Positions 52,985-62,130 of a stretch of DNA of 64,000 nucleotides are shown here, one piece after another. Numbering within the stretch: position 1 is the first letter of the stretch; every line of letters starts with the position of its first letter. Below the pieces are notes generated by a model. That model ran no database searches. It saw only the letters and a list, made by a program, of their open reading frames with translations, and was not told where the DNA came from. Made by a program: the position numbers and the translations under genes. Source of the DNA: Thalassobellus sediminis (GTDB taxonomy: Bacteria; Bacteroidota; Bacteroidia; Flavobacteriales; Flavobacteriaceae); the NCBI RefSeq assembly GCF_044386045.1, contig NZ_JBISCD010000040.1, forward strand, positions 868,001 to 932,000. The letters run 5' to 3'.

Positions 52985-53000
52985 ACGCAATCGATTGTGT
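52985..53000. promoter_or_regulatory. Predicted LacI-type operator, susC-proximal
   Basis: ACGCAATCGATTGTGT has the palindromic core CAATCGATTG, about 105 bases before the susC start. A degenerate second copy follows 20 bases on. Confidence 0.7.
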
Positions 53001-53004
53001 TTTG

Positions 53005-53020
53005 ACGCATTATATTGCAT
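53005..53020. promoter_or_regulatory. Degenerate LacI-type operator
   Basis: ACGCATTATATTGCAT keeps both outer half-sites of the locus palindrome (12 of 16 bases match ACGCAATCGATTGCGT) but has lost the central CG. It is spaced 20 bases from the strong site. Confidence 0.35.
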
Positions 53021-53072
53021 ATTATCTCTAAAATATATTATACTGATCCAAATATATAAAAATATATAAAAA

Positions 53073-53088
53073 AAACAACCGATTGCGT
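53073..53088. promoter_or_regulatory. Predicted LacI-type operator, distal site 1
   Basis: AAACAACCGATTGCGT matches the locus palindrome. It lies 109 bases before the carbamoyltransferase start and is spaced about two helical turns from the next site. Confidence 0.65.
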
Positions 53089-53096
53089 TAAAAAAA

Positions 53097-53108
53097 ACAA
53101 CCGATTGT
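53097..53108. promoter_or_regulatory. Predicted LacI-type operator, distal site 2
   Basis: ACAACCGATTGT is the second member of the pair, offset 22 bases from the site at 53075-53086 and 88 bases before the carbamoyltransferase ATG. Confidence 0.65.
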
Positions 53109-53196
53109 TTTATTTTTGATTTTCTTTGTTTCTTTTTGATTTTATAAGAAAAACAATTATTGAAGTTTAAATAAATTATATCTTACATTTATATAT

Positions 53197-54996
53197 ATGA
53201 AAATTCTCGGAATTTCTGCTTACTATCATGACTCTGCTGCATCAATTATTGATAACGGTAAAGTTTTATATGCTGCACAAGAAGAGCGATTCTCAAGAAT
53301 AAAAAATGATGCTTCATTTCCAATACAGGCAATTGAATACTGCCTCTACGAATCTGGATATAAAATTGAAGATATAGATCTTATATCTTTTTATGATAAA
53401 CCATTTTTAAAATTTGAAAGATTATTAGAAACTTATTATGCATTCGCTCCAAAAGGTTTTAAATCATTTGCTAAGGCTATGCCGGTTTGGTTAAAGGAAA
53501 AATTGTTTATTAAGCAGTTTATAAACAAAAGAATTTCTGAGTTAAGTAAATCTAAAACAATTAGAATACCTATTAATTTTCCAGAGCATCATCTTTCTCA
53601 TGCTGCTAGTGCGTTTTACACATCTCCATATAATAGGAGTGCTTACTTAACAATTGATGGTGTTGGCGAATGGACTACTACATCTTATGGAATAGCATCT
53701 GGCAAAGAAGGGATTAAGGTATTAGGCGAACTTCATTTTCCAAATTCATTAGGATTATTTTATTCTTCATTCACTTATTTTTTAGGTTTTAAAGTTAATT
53801 CTGGCGAATATAAAATGATGGGTCTTGCTCCTTATGGAAATAAAAACTCAAAAAGAGTGTCACATTTTATTGAAATAATAAAAGACAAGCTAATTGATAT
53901 TAAACCAGATGGGTCTTTAAAATTGAATATGGATTATTTTGAATATGCTGTTGGCTTACGTATGGTGAATCTTAAAAAATGGGAAGCCTTATTTGAAATA
54001 AAGAAAAAGTTACCTGAAGAAAAATTAGAACAAGTACATGCAGATTTAGCATTTGCTGCACAAAAGGTTACCGAAGAAGTTCTTATCAAACTAATTACAT
54101 ATATAAAGGATACGACAAAGGAAGATTATTTATGTTTATCTGGTGGTGTAGCTTTAAACTGTGTAGCAAACTCAATATTGTTTGAACAAAACATTTTTAA
54201 AGATATATATGTGCAACCTGCAGCAGGGGATTCGGGAGGTGCTTTAGGAGCAGCATTAGCTTCTGCTCATATACATCAAGATTTAAACTTTAATGGATTA
54301 AAAAAAGCATTTAATATTTATTTAGGATCTAAATCCTCTAATGAGGATATTGAAAGACTGTTGCGAAAATATAAATGTAAATTCAAGCATTTTGAAAGTA
54401 TAGATGAGTTAACTAAAGCAACAGCCCAAACTATATCCGATAATAAGGTTGTTGGTTGGTACAGAGGCAGAACAGAATTTGGGCCTAGAGCTTTAGGAAA
54501 TAGAAGTATAATTGCTGATCCTACAGATCCAGAAATGCAATATACCTTAAATATGAAAATTAAATTTAGAGAAGGTTTTAGACCATTTGCTCCAATGGTT
54601 TGTGAAGAAGACTATTATGATTATTTCGAATATGGGAAACATTCTTATTATATGCTATTTACAAGTAAGGTAAAGGAATCTTTAAGAAGAAAATTACCAG
54701 TAGATTTTGAAACTTATAGTTTAAATGAAAAGCGTAAATTTATAAAGTCTGATTTACCAGCTATAACTCATATTGATTTTTCAGCTAGAGTTCAAGTGGT
54801 GAAAAGAGAAGTAAATCCTGCATTATGGTGTTTGATTCAAGCTTATAAAAAAAATACAGGAATTGGTGTTCTTATTAATACTAGTTTTAACGTGAAAGAT
54901 GAACCAATAGTAAATACTCCAGAGGATGCTTATTTATGTTTTATGAAATCTGGGATGGATGTTTTGGTTTTAGAAAATTATTTAATTGAAAAATAA
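53197..54996 (+). CDS. NodU/CmcH-family carbamoyltransferase
   Basis: This 599-residue protein has the family's two domains. The N-terminal ASKHA/Kae1-like part begins ILGISAYYHDSAASIIDNGK and contains the metal/ATP motif HHLSHAASAFYTSPY (about 130) and LTIDGVGEW. The C-terminal YrdC-like carbamoyltransferase part, from about 390, contains GWYRGRTEFGPRALGNRSI and ends VLENYLIEK. These enzymes make carbamoyl-adenylate from carbamoyl phosphate and ATP and carbamoylate a hydroxyl group of a sugar or small molecule. The target is unknown. The DUF5989 gene follows with no gap, then an SxtJ-like gene. The upstream region holds LacI-type operators, so xylan-dependent expression is possible. Confidence 0.92.
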   Translation: MKILGISAYYHDSAASIIDNGKVLYAAQEERFSRIKNDASFPIQAIEYCLYESGYKIEDIDLISFYDKPFLKFERLLETYYAFAPKGFKSFAKAMPVWLKEKLFIKQFINKRISELSKSKTIRIPINFPEHHLSHAASAFYTSPYNRSAYLTIDGVGEWTTTSYGIASGKEGIKVLGELHFPNSLGLFYSSFTYFLGFKVNSGEYKMMGLAPYGNKNSKRVSHFIEIIKDKLIDIKPDGSLKLNMDYFEYAVGLRMVNLKKWEALFEIKKKLPEEKLEQVHADLAFAAQKVTEEVLIKLITYIKDTTKEDYLCLSGGVALNCVANSILFEQNIFKDIYVQPAAGDSGGALGAALASAHIHQDLNFNGLKKAFNIYLGSKSSNEDIERLLRKYKCKFKHFESIDELTKATAQTISDNKVVGWYRGRTEFGPRALGNRSIIADPTDPEMQYTLNMKIKFREGFRPFAPMVCEEDYYDYFEYGKHSYYMLFTSKVKESLRRKLPVDFETYSLNEKRKFIKSDLPAITHIDFSARVQVVKREVNPALWCLIQAYKKNTGIGVLINTSFNVKDEPIVNTPEDAYLCFMKSGMDVLVLENYLIEK

Positions 54997-55146
54997 ATGG
55001 AATTTTTAAAGGAATTTTTACTCTTTTTAAAAGAAAGAAAAAAATGGTGGCTCATGCCATTAATTATTATTTTCTTGCTTTTTGGTATACTAATATTTTT
55101 AACTAGTGGTTCTGCATTAGCACCATTTATTTACTCTTTATTTTAA
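54997..55146 (+). CDS. DUF5989-family small membrane protein
   Basis: This 49-residue protein has a charged N-terminus (EFLKEFLLFLKERKKWW), one membrane helix (PLIIIFLLFGILIFL) and the characteristic ending TSGSALAPFIYSLF. Size and motifs match DUF5989, the SxtK-like partner found beside NodU-type carbamoyltransferases. Its start codon directly abuts the carbamoyltransferase stop, and its TAA overlaps the next ATG by one base, so the three genes are translationally coupled. The function is unknown. Confidence 0.88.
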   Translation: MEFLKEFLLFLKERKKWWLMPLIIIFLLFGILIFLTSGSALAPFIYSLF

Positions 55147-55505
55147 TGAACTGGGAAAAGTCTTTAGAAACCATTATTATTCTAGCCCTAGCATCGCTTA
55201 TTGGTTGCTTATGGTTTGAGGTTAGTTGGTTAATCTATTTATCAATTGGCTTATTAGCGATATCATTTATTTCTAAAAAAACAACAACCTTAATAGCTAA
55301 GGTCTGGTTTACTTTTTCTGAATATTTAGGAATTGTAATGAACTATATAATCATGTTCATTATCTTTTATTTATTTCTGTGCACTTTATCTTTTTTTCAG
55401 CGTTTATTTGGAAAGAATCAAATATTAAAAAAAGAAGAAAATAATTCTCATTTTATTAAACGAAATCATTTGTACACTGATAAGGATATTAAAAACCCTT
55501 GGTAA
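55146..55505 (+). CDS. SxtJ-like membrane protein
   Basis: This 119-residue protein has two or three membrane helices (IIILALASLIGCLWF, LIYLSIGLLAISFI and a long hydrophobic region about 65-90) and a hydrophilic C-terminus ending DKDIKNPW. Position and layout match SxtJ-family proteins, which accompany NodU carbamoyltransferases and DUF5989 in many bacteria. The role is unknown; a membrane scaffold for the carbamoylation step is conceivable. It ends 3 bases before the convergent SGNH gene. Confidence 0.8.
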   Translation: MNWEKSLETIIILALASLIGCLWFEVSWLIYLSIGLLAISFISKKTTTLIAKVWFTFSEYLGIVMNYIIMFIIFYLFLCTLSFFQRLFGKNQILKKEENNSHFIKRNHLYTDKDIKNPW

Positions 55506-55508
55506 ATT

Positions 55509-57305
55509 TTAATTTATTCTATCGGTTATATTTTGAAGAAGATTGTCAAGATCTGTATCTTTTAATCCACTCTTTTTTGCTTCGAAAATAGTTTTTTGTG
55601 CCAAATTAAGTTTATTTAAAGTCATGTAAACTTTTGCTAATTGTTTAGCTGAAGCACTTGTTTTATCTAATTGATTGTATTTAATAAAATAATAAACAGC
55701 ACGTTTTGGATCTTCCATTTTTAAGCATATTGTGCCAGCCTCAAGATATCCATCTGCTTGCTCTGGATATTCAAAAATTAAAGATTGTGCAATACGTAGC
55801 GCTTTACTATATTTCTTTGTGCGTTTATAAGTTTCATAAGCTTCAATCATTACATTTTTCCATTGAGGTTGATTCATGTATATAGACATGGCTTTTTTTT
55901 CCTCGTAAGTTGGGTTTGTAATATCATAATAAGTTGATTTAGGAAGTGAACCTGACATATTCATAACATATGGCCAAGATTTTTTCAGATCAGCTATAAT
56001 AAGTTTTCCTTTAATAGAGTCAATATCTGTTGTTGGGATATCTTCGAAAGCTTCACTATATGGAATGTAATTACTCCAATTCTTTAAATAATTTAATTCT
56101 TTAATTTTATTATAAAAGGCATCTGCCATAATAAAATAACCTTCTATATTGGGGTGTAAGTGTTCAGTGAGCAACTCATTTCCTATAATATCATCAGGTG
56201 AATGAGATATAAAAGCTTTTTTCATATCTATCAGAGGGAAATTATGTTTTTTAGATAAATTAGAGATGACATCATTTATCCGTTCTGGAGCCCTAAACCT
56301 AAGATAATCTAGTTCTTTAGCTATGTGTAAATGCTTCTTAGCAGTATCTTGGTTTTTTTTAAGATAATGTCTTCCTAGTTTATATGCTGCTAAAGCATTA
56401 TTCTTGGCTACTTTATTTGCTTCAATATTATTTTCTTCTAAATTTTTTAAAAACTTTTTTTCATTATTTATGCTATCACTTATAAAAGGTTTTATGTCTT
56501 TTTCGTTTGATACTATGGTCGAAATAATGACTGGAATATTATATTTTTTATAGGTGTTTAATATCTTATCTAAGTTATTTTCAAACTGGTTAATTCCTGC
56601 TTCGTAAACCTCTGAATTGTAAGGTATACGTTGTTCCTTCGCCATAACCTCCATTAAATTTGTTTCACCAACTTTAGGAGTTTTTGTTTTTTTACTAAAG
56701 ATTTTAGAATAGCTATTATCTAATAACTGAAAAAAACGGAATTTTTTAAGAAAAAGATATGATCTAACTATTATTGGATGGCTGCCAATAGAACTAGATG
56801 AACCCACTCCTAATGCTCCATAATATTCATTATGTCCTGCATAAAAGAGCACTAAATCTGGTTTTTGTTCTATTATTTCATCAGTTAAGTCCCATAAGGT
56901 ATATGAGTTAACTGCAGTTATACCAGTGTTTATTATTTCAATATTTTTATTAGGAAATGTTTGAGATAATCTATGTTTAAGCATCCGCGGAAAAGAGCCT
57001 CCACGATAATAAGGAAATCCAACGACAGTAGAAGCGCCTTGAACAAAAACTCTAAATGTACTATCTGTTTTAGTCTTAAGAAAAATATCAGATTGATTAT
57101 CTGAATTAAAACCTTCGTTATTGAAATATTTTTTAGATACTTCAGAATTCATGACGAGGTATTCTGGCCTATCTTTAATTTTTAGTGTTTTGAAAAGCTG
57201 ATAGTTTTCACCATAACCACTCAGCCTCAATATTAACTCTATCATTAATATAAGTAGAAATGGTAGCGAAATACTAATAATTTTAAATACGTTTTTCTTT
57301 TTCAA
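55509..57305 (-). CDS. Membrane-anchored SGNH hydrolase-like protein with TPR tail
   Basis: This 598-residue protein has an N-terminal membrane anchor (IISISLPFLLILMIELIL). An SGNH domain follows, with block I VQGASTVVGFPY (Ser about 91), block II INTGITAVNS, block III FYAGHNEYYG and block V EHLHPNIEGY. TPR-like helices occupy the last 130 residues. This type of SGNH protein is frequent beside carbamoyltransferase/DUF5989/SxtJ genes, though here it is convergent, lying downstream of GH115 in the same direction. It may deacylate or hold a cell-surface glycan. The start appears to be TTG at 57305; no in-frame ATG or GTG keeps the anchor. Confidence 0.8.
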   Translation of the reverse strand: MKKKNVFKIISISLPFLLILMIELILRLSGYGENYQLFKTLKIKDRPEYLVMNSEVSKKYFNNEGFNSDNQSDIFLKTKTDSTFRVFVQGASTVVGFPYYRGGSFPRMLKHRLSQTFPNKNIEIINTGITAVNSYTLWDLTDEIIEQKPDLVLFYAGHNEYYGALGVGSSSSIGSHPIIVRSYLFLKKFRFFQLLDNSYSKIFSKKTKTPKVGETNLMEVMAKEQRIPYNSEVYEAGINQFENNLDKILNTYKKYNIPVIISTIVSNEKDIKPFISDSINNEKKFLKNLEENNIEANKVAKNNALAAYKLGRHYLKKNQDTAKKHLHIAKELDYLRFRAPERINDVISNLSKKHNFPLIDMKKAFISHSPDDIIGNELLTEHLHPNIEGYFIMADAFYNKIKELNYLKNWSNYIPYSEAFEDIPTTDIDSIKGKLIIADLKKSWPYVMNMSGSLPKSTYYDITNPTYEEKKAMSIYMNQPQWKNVMIEAYETYKRTKKYSKALRIAQSLIFEYPEQADGYLEAGTICLKMEDPKRAVYYFIKYNQLDKTSASAKQLAKVYMTLNKLNLAQKTIFEAKKSGLKDTDLDNLLQNITDRIN

Positions 57306-57366
57306 AATGACATATTTTAATTCGTTACTAATGTATAATATATTAGTATGTGTTTTTTAATAATAG

Positions 57367-60255
57367 TTATTTTACTTTTTCATTAATAAATATACTTTCA
57401 GGAGCTCCTAAATAACTTACTTTTAATTCTTCTTTAGTATTAATAACAAATCTTTGAAAAACGATTCCAGTGTCAATCATCCATATCTTAAGAATGTGTT
57501 TGCCACTTTTATTAACTTTATGATTCGTTTTTTTTATTTTTATATGATTTCCAACTGATTCTTTCCACCAATCAGCATATTCATAATCTGGTTTTATTTC
57601 CCCCTCATTCATATTAATTATTTGTGGTTCGTTATCATCAATTGAAATGGCAAATTTTAAACCGCCTTGTTTTTTATAATCCTGTGTAGGGGAAAGGTAT
57701 GTTTCTATAACAAGGTCTCCAATGTCAAAAACAGTAAATTCATATTCTAATCTTGGTGAGTTATTATTTAATGTTTGTGTTTTAGCTGTTACAGGTTCAG
57801 CAATAATTGAAGAATTTGTGCGACCAAGATTAGGTACAACCGTCCAATGAATATTTTTTGTGTCAATTAAATTAGTATAATGATCTGCCTCAAATGCTAT
57901 AACTCCATTATTTTCTATAAAACCTGATGCCTTTGGAAGGTTATAACGTATAGGCACTTCAACTGAATATTCATTTCCAGTACCAGCAATGAGAATTTCA
58001 CCAATAGTATTTTCTTTAGGAGCTTTATCCCAATCAATACTAACATAAACTTTTTCATTAAATAATGTAGACCCTTGTTCTTTTGATAATTTTATCCAAT
58101 CTTGTTTTGCTTTAATGGTGTAGTTTAATTTTTCTTGACCTCTATTTATAATATCAACATAATAGTTTTGGTTATTTAAAGAGTCAAATTGAGGTAGAGC
58201 ATGACTAAAGGACCAATCTGCTTCAACATCGAGCCATCCCCATCGTGGTTTTTTTCCGTATTCTAAAAGATAACCTAATTCTGCAGGTTTTGGAATTTGA
58301 ACATATGATACAGCGGGCATCATATTTAAAGGAGGATGATTCCAATAGGTATAGCCTATATGCGTTTGAGACATCATATGATTCCATTTACCATCTCCTA
58401 GTTCGTGATATTCTTTTGTAAATTCAGCATCTTTTTTAAACAGCTGTTTAACTTTTTCGGCATAGAAATTAGCTGATGCAGCTCCATGCACTCCATAATA
58501 TTTATTCTTTCCTGCGGCGACATACATTTCGTTTAGGTTTGCGCACATTTCAATAGGAGAGTGCACTAACTGATAAAAAGCGTATTTATGGCTTTCTGGA
58601 AGTTGATTATAAATAGTTTCACTTTTCTTTTTCAAATCATTGTATTCTTGAACAATTCTGTCAGCCTCTCGATAATTTTTAATACTATAGGTTTCAGGTG
58701 TTAACATTTCTGGTGTGCGTCGTGAATTGTATTTTGTATAAAGAGAAAGAAGTTCAGTGATTTCCGTTGTAAAGTAATTACCAAATTGTTGTTTTGACCA
58801 ATTAGCATAGTAATTTGGTAAATCTTTAGCTTGGATTGCATCAGGATTCCAAGCATAATCCATAAAGAAACTAATAGGTAATTCCATATGCTTAATATCT
58901 CCAACATTAGCTATCCATAAATTTTTCACACCATGATCATAGTTTAGTTTCATCTGTTCCCAAACTCTTTCTATTTGAGTTACATTTTGCCACTTGTATG
59001 ATACAGGTGATCCAACATAGTCGAAGTGGTAGTACATACCAAATCCACCCGAACGATTAAGATCTTCTTTTTTTGGTAAATAGCGGATGTTACCCCAATT
59101 GTCGTCACTAAACAGAACAGTTATATCATCATCAACTCGCATACCTTTATCGTAATAATCCTGTACTTCTTTGTAAATTGCCCAAACCTGTGGTGTTTCA
59201 GAAGCAGGTTTACCAGTAACATCTGCAATAATTTTTCGTTGATCTTTTATAATATTTTTTAAAAGATCTACAGCTGTTTCTTCAGACATTCCTTCATCAC
59301 CATCACCACGCATTCCAACAGTAACAACACTTTCATAGTTGGCCATTCGTTCAATGCCACCACGCCAAAATTCACCTAGTTTTTCTTTATTTGTAGTGTA
59401 ATCCCAAGCACCTCCATTAAATAATGACCACTCGTTATGAGCTCGCATCATAGGCTCATGATGACTTGTGGATACTACAATTCCATATTCATCAGCAACT
59501 TTAGGATTTAAAGGATCATCTACATTAAACATTGTTGGTAGCCACATTGATGGCCATAAATAGTTTGCTTTATTACGTAGAAGTAGTTCAAATATTTTTT
59601 CATAGCATTTGTGATTCGTACCTCCAAACTTTTCTTTTGCCCAATTTCTGAATCCTGGAGATTCATCATTAATAAAGATACCTCTGTATTTTACAGATGG
59701 TCCGTTCGAAACAAATCGTCCTTTATTAATATACAATTCTTTACTTTTTTTGATTGGCGCATCTGCCCACCAATACCATGGAGACACTCCTATTTTTTTT
59801 GAGATGCTAAACACACCGTAAGCTGTTCCTCTTTTATCACTACCTGCTATAACTAGAGCCTGCTTTACGCCTGGAAAAGGGTTTTTAATTGTTTGTATAA
59901 TAAAACGTTCCCATTGGTTTTGAATAGCATTAACATTTATTTTTCTATTTGCTATCAGTTCATCAATATATTGACTGTTTCCAATAGACCCAATGATGAT
60001 CACATTTTTTGTAGATTCATCTATAGAAGACATTATTTTAGGATTTCTTCCCGTTACCTTTTCAATATCACTTGCAAGGAATGAAACCGATTTTTTAACT
60101 AATTCAATATCTGAATCATCGTATAGTATGGATGATGCTTCAGTTTTACTTACTATTGAAAAGCAGTTATTATTGTTTTTAATACTTGTTTTTATCTCTA
60201 TTTGAGAAAAGGACAAATAGGGAATTAATAGTAGCGTTAATAATAATAGTCTCAT
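57367..60255 (-). CDS. GH115 xylan alpha-1,2-glucuronidase (second copy)
   Basis: This 962-residue protein has a signal peptide (LLLLTLLLIPYLSFSQ) and the GH115 landmarks KRGTAYGVFSISKKIGVSPW, VKYRGIFINDESPG, STSHHEPMMRAHNEW, TVGMRGDGDEGMSEE and NLWIANVGDIKHMELP, with C-terminal beta-sandwich domains. It releases glucuronic acid from internal positions of glucuronoxylan. It resembles the 34429-37329 enzyme throughout but is clearly diverged, suggesting different decoration preference. Its promoter region carries the palindrome ACAATCGATTGT 22 bases before the start. The SGNH-TPR gene follows after 61 bases in the same direction. Confidence 0.93.
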   Translation of the reverse strand: MRLLLLTLLLIPYLSFSQIEIKTSIKNNNNCFSIVSKTEASSILYDDSDIELVKKSVSFLASDIEKVTGRNPKIMSSIDESTKNVIIIGSIGNSQYIDELIANRKINVNAIQNQWERFIIQTIKNPFPGVKQALVIAGSDKRGTAYGVFSISKKIGVSPWYWWADAPIKKSKELYINKGRFVSNGPSVKYRGIFINDESPGFRNWAKEKFGGTNHKCYEKIFELLLRNKANYLWPSMWLPTMFNVDDPLNPKVADEYGIVVSTSHHEPMMRAHNEWSLFNGGAWDYTTNKEKLGEFWRGGIERMANYESVVTVGMRGDGDEGMSEETAVDLLKNIIKDQRKIIADVTGKPASETPQVWAIYKEVQDYYDKGMRVDDDITVLFSDDNWGNIRYLPKKEDLNRSGGFGMYYHFDYVGSPVSYKWQNVTQIERVWEQMKLNYDHGVKNLWIANVGDIKHMELPISFFMDYAWNPDAIQAKDLPNYYANWSKQQFGNYFTTEITELLSLYTKYNSRRTPEMLTPETYSIKNYREADRIVQEYNDLKKKSETIYNQLPESHKYAFYQLVHSPIEMCANLNEMYVAAGKNKYYGVHGAASANFYAEKVKQLFKKDAEFTKEYHELGDGKWNHMMSQTHIGYTYWNHPPLNMMPAVSYVQIPKPAELGYLLEYGKKPRWGWLDVEADWSFSHALPQFDSLNNQNYYVDIINRGQEKLNYTIKAKQDWIKLSKEQGSTLFNEKVYVSIDWDKAPKENTIGEILIAGTGNEYSVEVPIRYNLPKASGFIENNGVIAFEADHYTNLIDTKNIHWTVVPNLGRTNSSIIAEPVTAKTQTLNNNSPRLEYEFTVFDIGDLVIETYLSPTQDYKKQGGLKFAISIDDNEPQIINMNEGEIKPDYEYADWWKESVGNHIKIKKTNHKVNKSGKHILKIWMIDTGIVFQRFVINTKEELKVSYLGAPESIFINEKVK

Positions 60256-60277
60256 TTTTTTAGTTTAGAATAATTAC

Positions 60278-60289
60278 ACAATCGATTGT
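60278..60289. promoter_or_regulatory. Predicted LacI-type operator of the second GH115 gene
   Basis: ACAATCGATTGT is a perfect palindrome 22 bases before the GH115 ATG, where a bound repressor would block transcription directly. Confidence 0.7.
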
Positions 60290-60329
60290 TAAAAAGGTTC
60301 TGTTTTTATAGGTGAAGTTTTTAGCTTAT

Positions 60330-62006
60330 TTACTTATAAGTGTAAAGCTTAAATTTTTGAATACTATACGTGTCAAAAGGAATACGAATATGTCTTCCTT
60401 GGTGGGTTTGGTCTCCATTTAGATACCTAGATACAATCCATTTGTTATTTTTGAAATAACCTTCTTCATCAGATAGAATTCCTGCATTAAGCGAGGGATT
60501 TTTAGCATTTTTACAAGTAACCACAACACCAGAGCCAGCAATATAAAATTCGCCATTTTTGGTTTCTATTAAAACGACACTAGTAAAAGGCCAGCTATCA
60601 TCTTTTGCATTGGGAGACCAGTTTAAGGTATAATCATGGCGTAAGGTAAATTCATATTGACCCATAACTATTTTGGTCTCAGATATATCTTTGTTCAATA
60701 AAACAGCATCGATGTTTTTTATTTTTTCCTTGTTACTTATTATGGGAGTCAATTGATTTATTAAATCATACATTTTAGCAAGTGGCTCGGTAGTAATAGA
60801 GTTGTTATTAGAAACATCTGAAAAACCTGTATCACCCATATTTTCAGCTGTAATTATGTCTTTAGATTCCACTGAAAAAGGACAAAATCCCATAGCCTCA
60901 TAATGCCCAATAGCATACATCGCCTTTGCTGCTACGGTATCATCAAATCGATGTTCTGGAATAAATAATGGGTTGCCTTGGCGTGTGTATAAATCGTTCC
61001 AATGTTTGAAATCTGGATTATAATAATCTGGAGAGTAAAAATCTATATCAGGTCCTGCAGCTTTCCAAACATCAATAATATGAGGTAATGGTCCAGCACT
61101 AGGATAATTACCCGGTATTTTTTTAGAGCTATTTAATGCCGCATTAACATACATTGGTAACGGATATATAGCTTTACCTGCTTTTGTAATTTTATTAGTG
61201 AATTTTGAAAAATACCATGCCATAAAAATTTCATCGGTATGTAATCCTTTTCCAAAAATAGTTTCCCAGTTTCCAGAGGTTTTAAAGCCTTGTTTTTCCC
61301 AAACAGCATAAAACTCTGGAACAAGTTTAGTTTTGTTATTCTGTAAATAGGAAATTAATGCTTTAGGCACCTCTTTTTTAAAGGCTTCGTTTGCTAAAGG
61401 ATGATAATCTCTAGCTGTTGGTAACATGCCAATTTCATTTTCAACTTGCACCATAATTGTTGTATGCTCTTTGCTGTCAAAGTCTTTTATAAATTGCATG
61501 AATTTTTCAAAAGCAACTAAATCTGCATTTAAATTATTGTCACTAAATGGCGTTAAAATTTCCTGACCTATATTCTTATCATCTTCAGCTCTAGGATATT
61601 TTTTTTGATTTAATTTTACCCATTCTGGGGCATGACTAGACATGCTATTTTTCCATGAAGCAAACCAGAGGAATACTATTTTTAAATTATTATTTCTAGC
61701 TTCTTCAATTAATTGTTTTATTAGAGAAAAATCAAATTCCCCTTGTTTTTTTTCAATTAATTCCCAATAAACAGGTACTAAAACGGTGTTTAAATTCAAG
61801 GCTTTTAGTTTTGGCCATACAGACTCCATATTAGCCATACTTGTTGCTGTAGAATTTCCTAATTCTCCACCAAGAATTATATAAGGCTTATTGTCTACAA
61901 TTAATTGAGTTGTTTTATTGCTTTTTCTTAAAAAAGGGATTTGGGCATCACAGAGTTGTATATTTAATATGAATAGAAGTAAACAAAGTTTAAGTATTTT
62001 ATTCAT
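60330..62006 (-). CDS. GH35-like glycosidase with DUF5597 domain
   Basis: This 558-residue protein has a signal peptide (LCLLLFILNIQLCDAQ). The (beta/alpha)8 domain begins LIVDNKPYIILGGELGNS and has the acid/base Glu in VQVENEIG (about 190) and the nucleophile Glu in LFIPEHRF (about 350). The C-terminal DUF5597 beta-rich domain contains YEFTLRHDYTLNW. Family members are beta-galactosidases or related exo-glycosidases, and relatives in xylan loci may remove galactose or xylose side groups. It lies 74 bases before GH115 in the same direction. The palindrome GCAACCGGTTGC upstream places it in the same regulon. The exact substrate is unknown. Confidence 0.85.
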   Translation of the reverse strand: MNKILKLCLLLFILNIQLCDAQIPFLRKSNKTTQLIVDNKPYIILGGELGNSTATSMANMESVWPKLKALNLNTVLVPVYWELIEKKQGEFDFSLIKQLIEEARNNNLKIVFLWFASWKNSMSSHAPEWVKLNQKKYPRAEDDKNIGQEILTPFSDNNLNADLVAFEKFMQFIKDFDSKEHTTIMVQVENEIGMLPTARDYHPLANEAFKKEVPKALISYLQNNKTKLVPEFYAVWEKQGFKTSGNWETIFGKGLHTDEIFMAWYFSKFTNKITKAGKAIYPLPMYVNAALNSSKKIPGNYPSAGPLPHIIDVWKAAGPDIDFYSPDYYNPDFKHWNDLYTRQGNPLFIPEHRFDDTVAAKAMYAIGHYEAMGFCPFSVESKDIITAENMGDTGFSDVSNNNSITTEPLAKMYDLINQLTPIISNKEKIKNIDAVLLNKDISETKIVMGQYEFTLRHDYTLNWSPNAKDDSWPFTSVVLIETKNGEFYIAGSGVVVTCKNAKNPSLNAGILSDEEGYFKNNKWIVSRYLNGDQTHQGRHIRIPFDTYSIQKFKLYTYK

Positions 62007-62130
62007 TTGTTTGATAGTTTAGTTGGTTAAGAAGTTATTATACTTCCTAATTGTTGGTGTTATTTTAATGATTTTTTTGATAAAAAAATAAAGATAGATA
62101 GCAAAAATATAAAATTAATCCCAAAATAAA

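Larger units (their letters stand above)
52883..53196. other. Divergent control region of susC and the carbamoyltransferase gene
   Basis: This 314-base, very AT-rich region carries two pairs of LacI-type palindromes (around 52985-53020 and 53073-53108). No exact TAnnTTTG box was found for susC; TACATTTA near 53184 may be the -7 box of the plus-strand gene. Confidence 0.6.
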
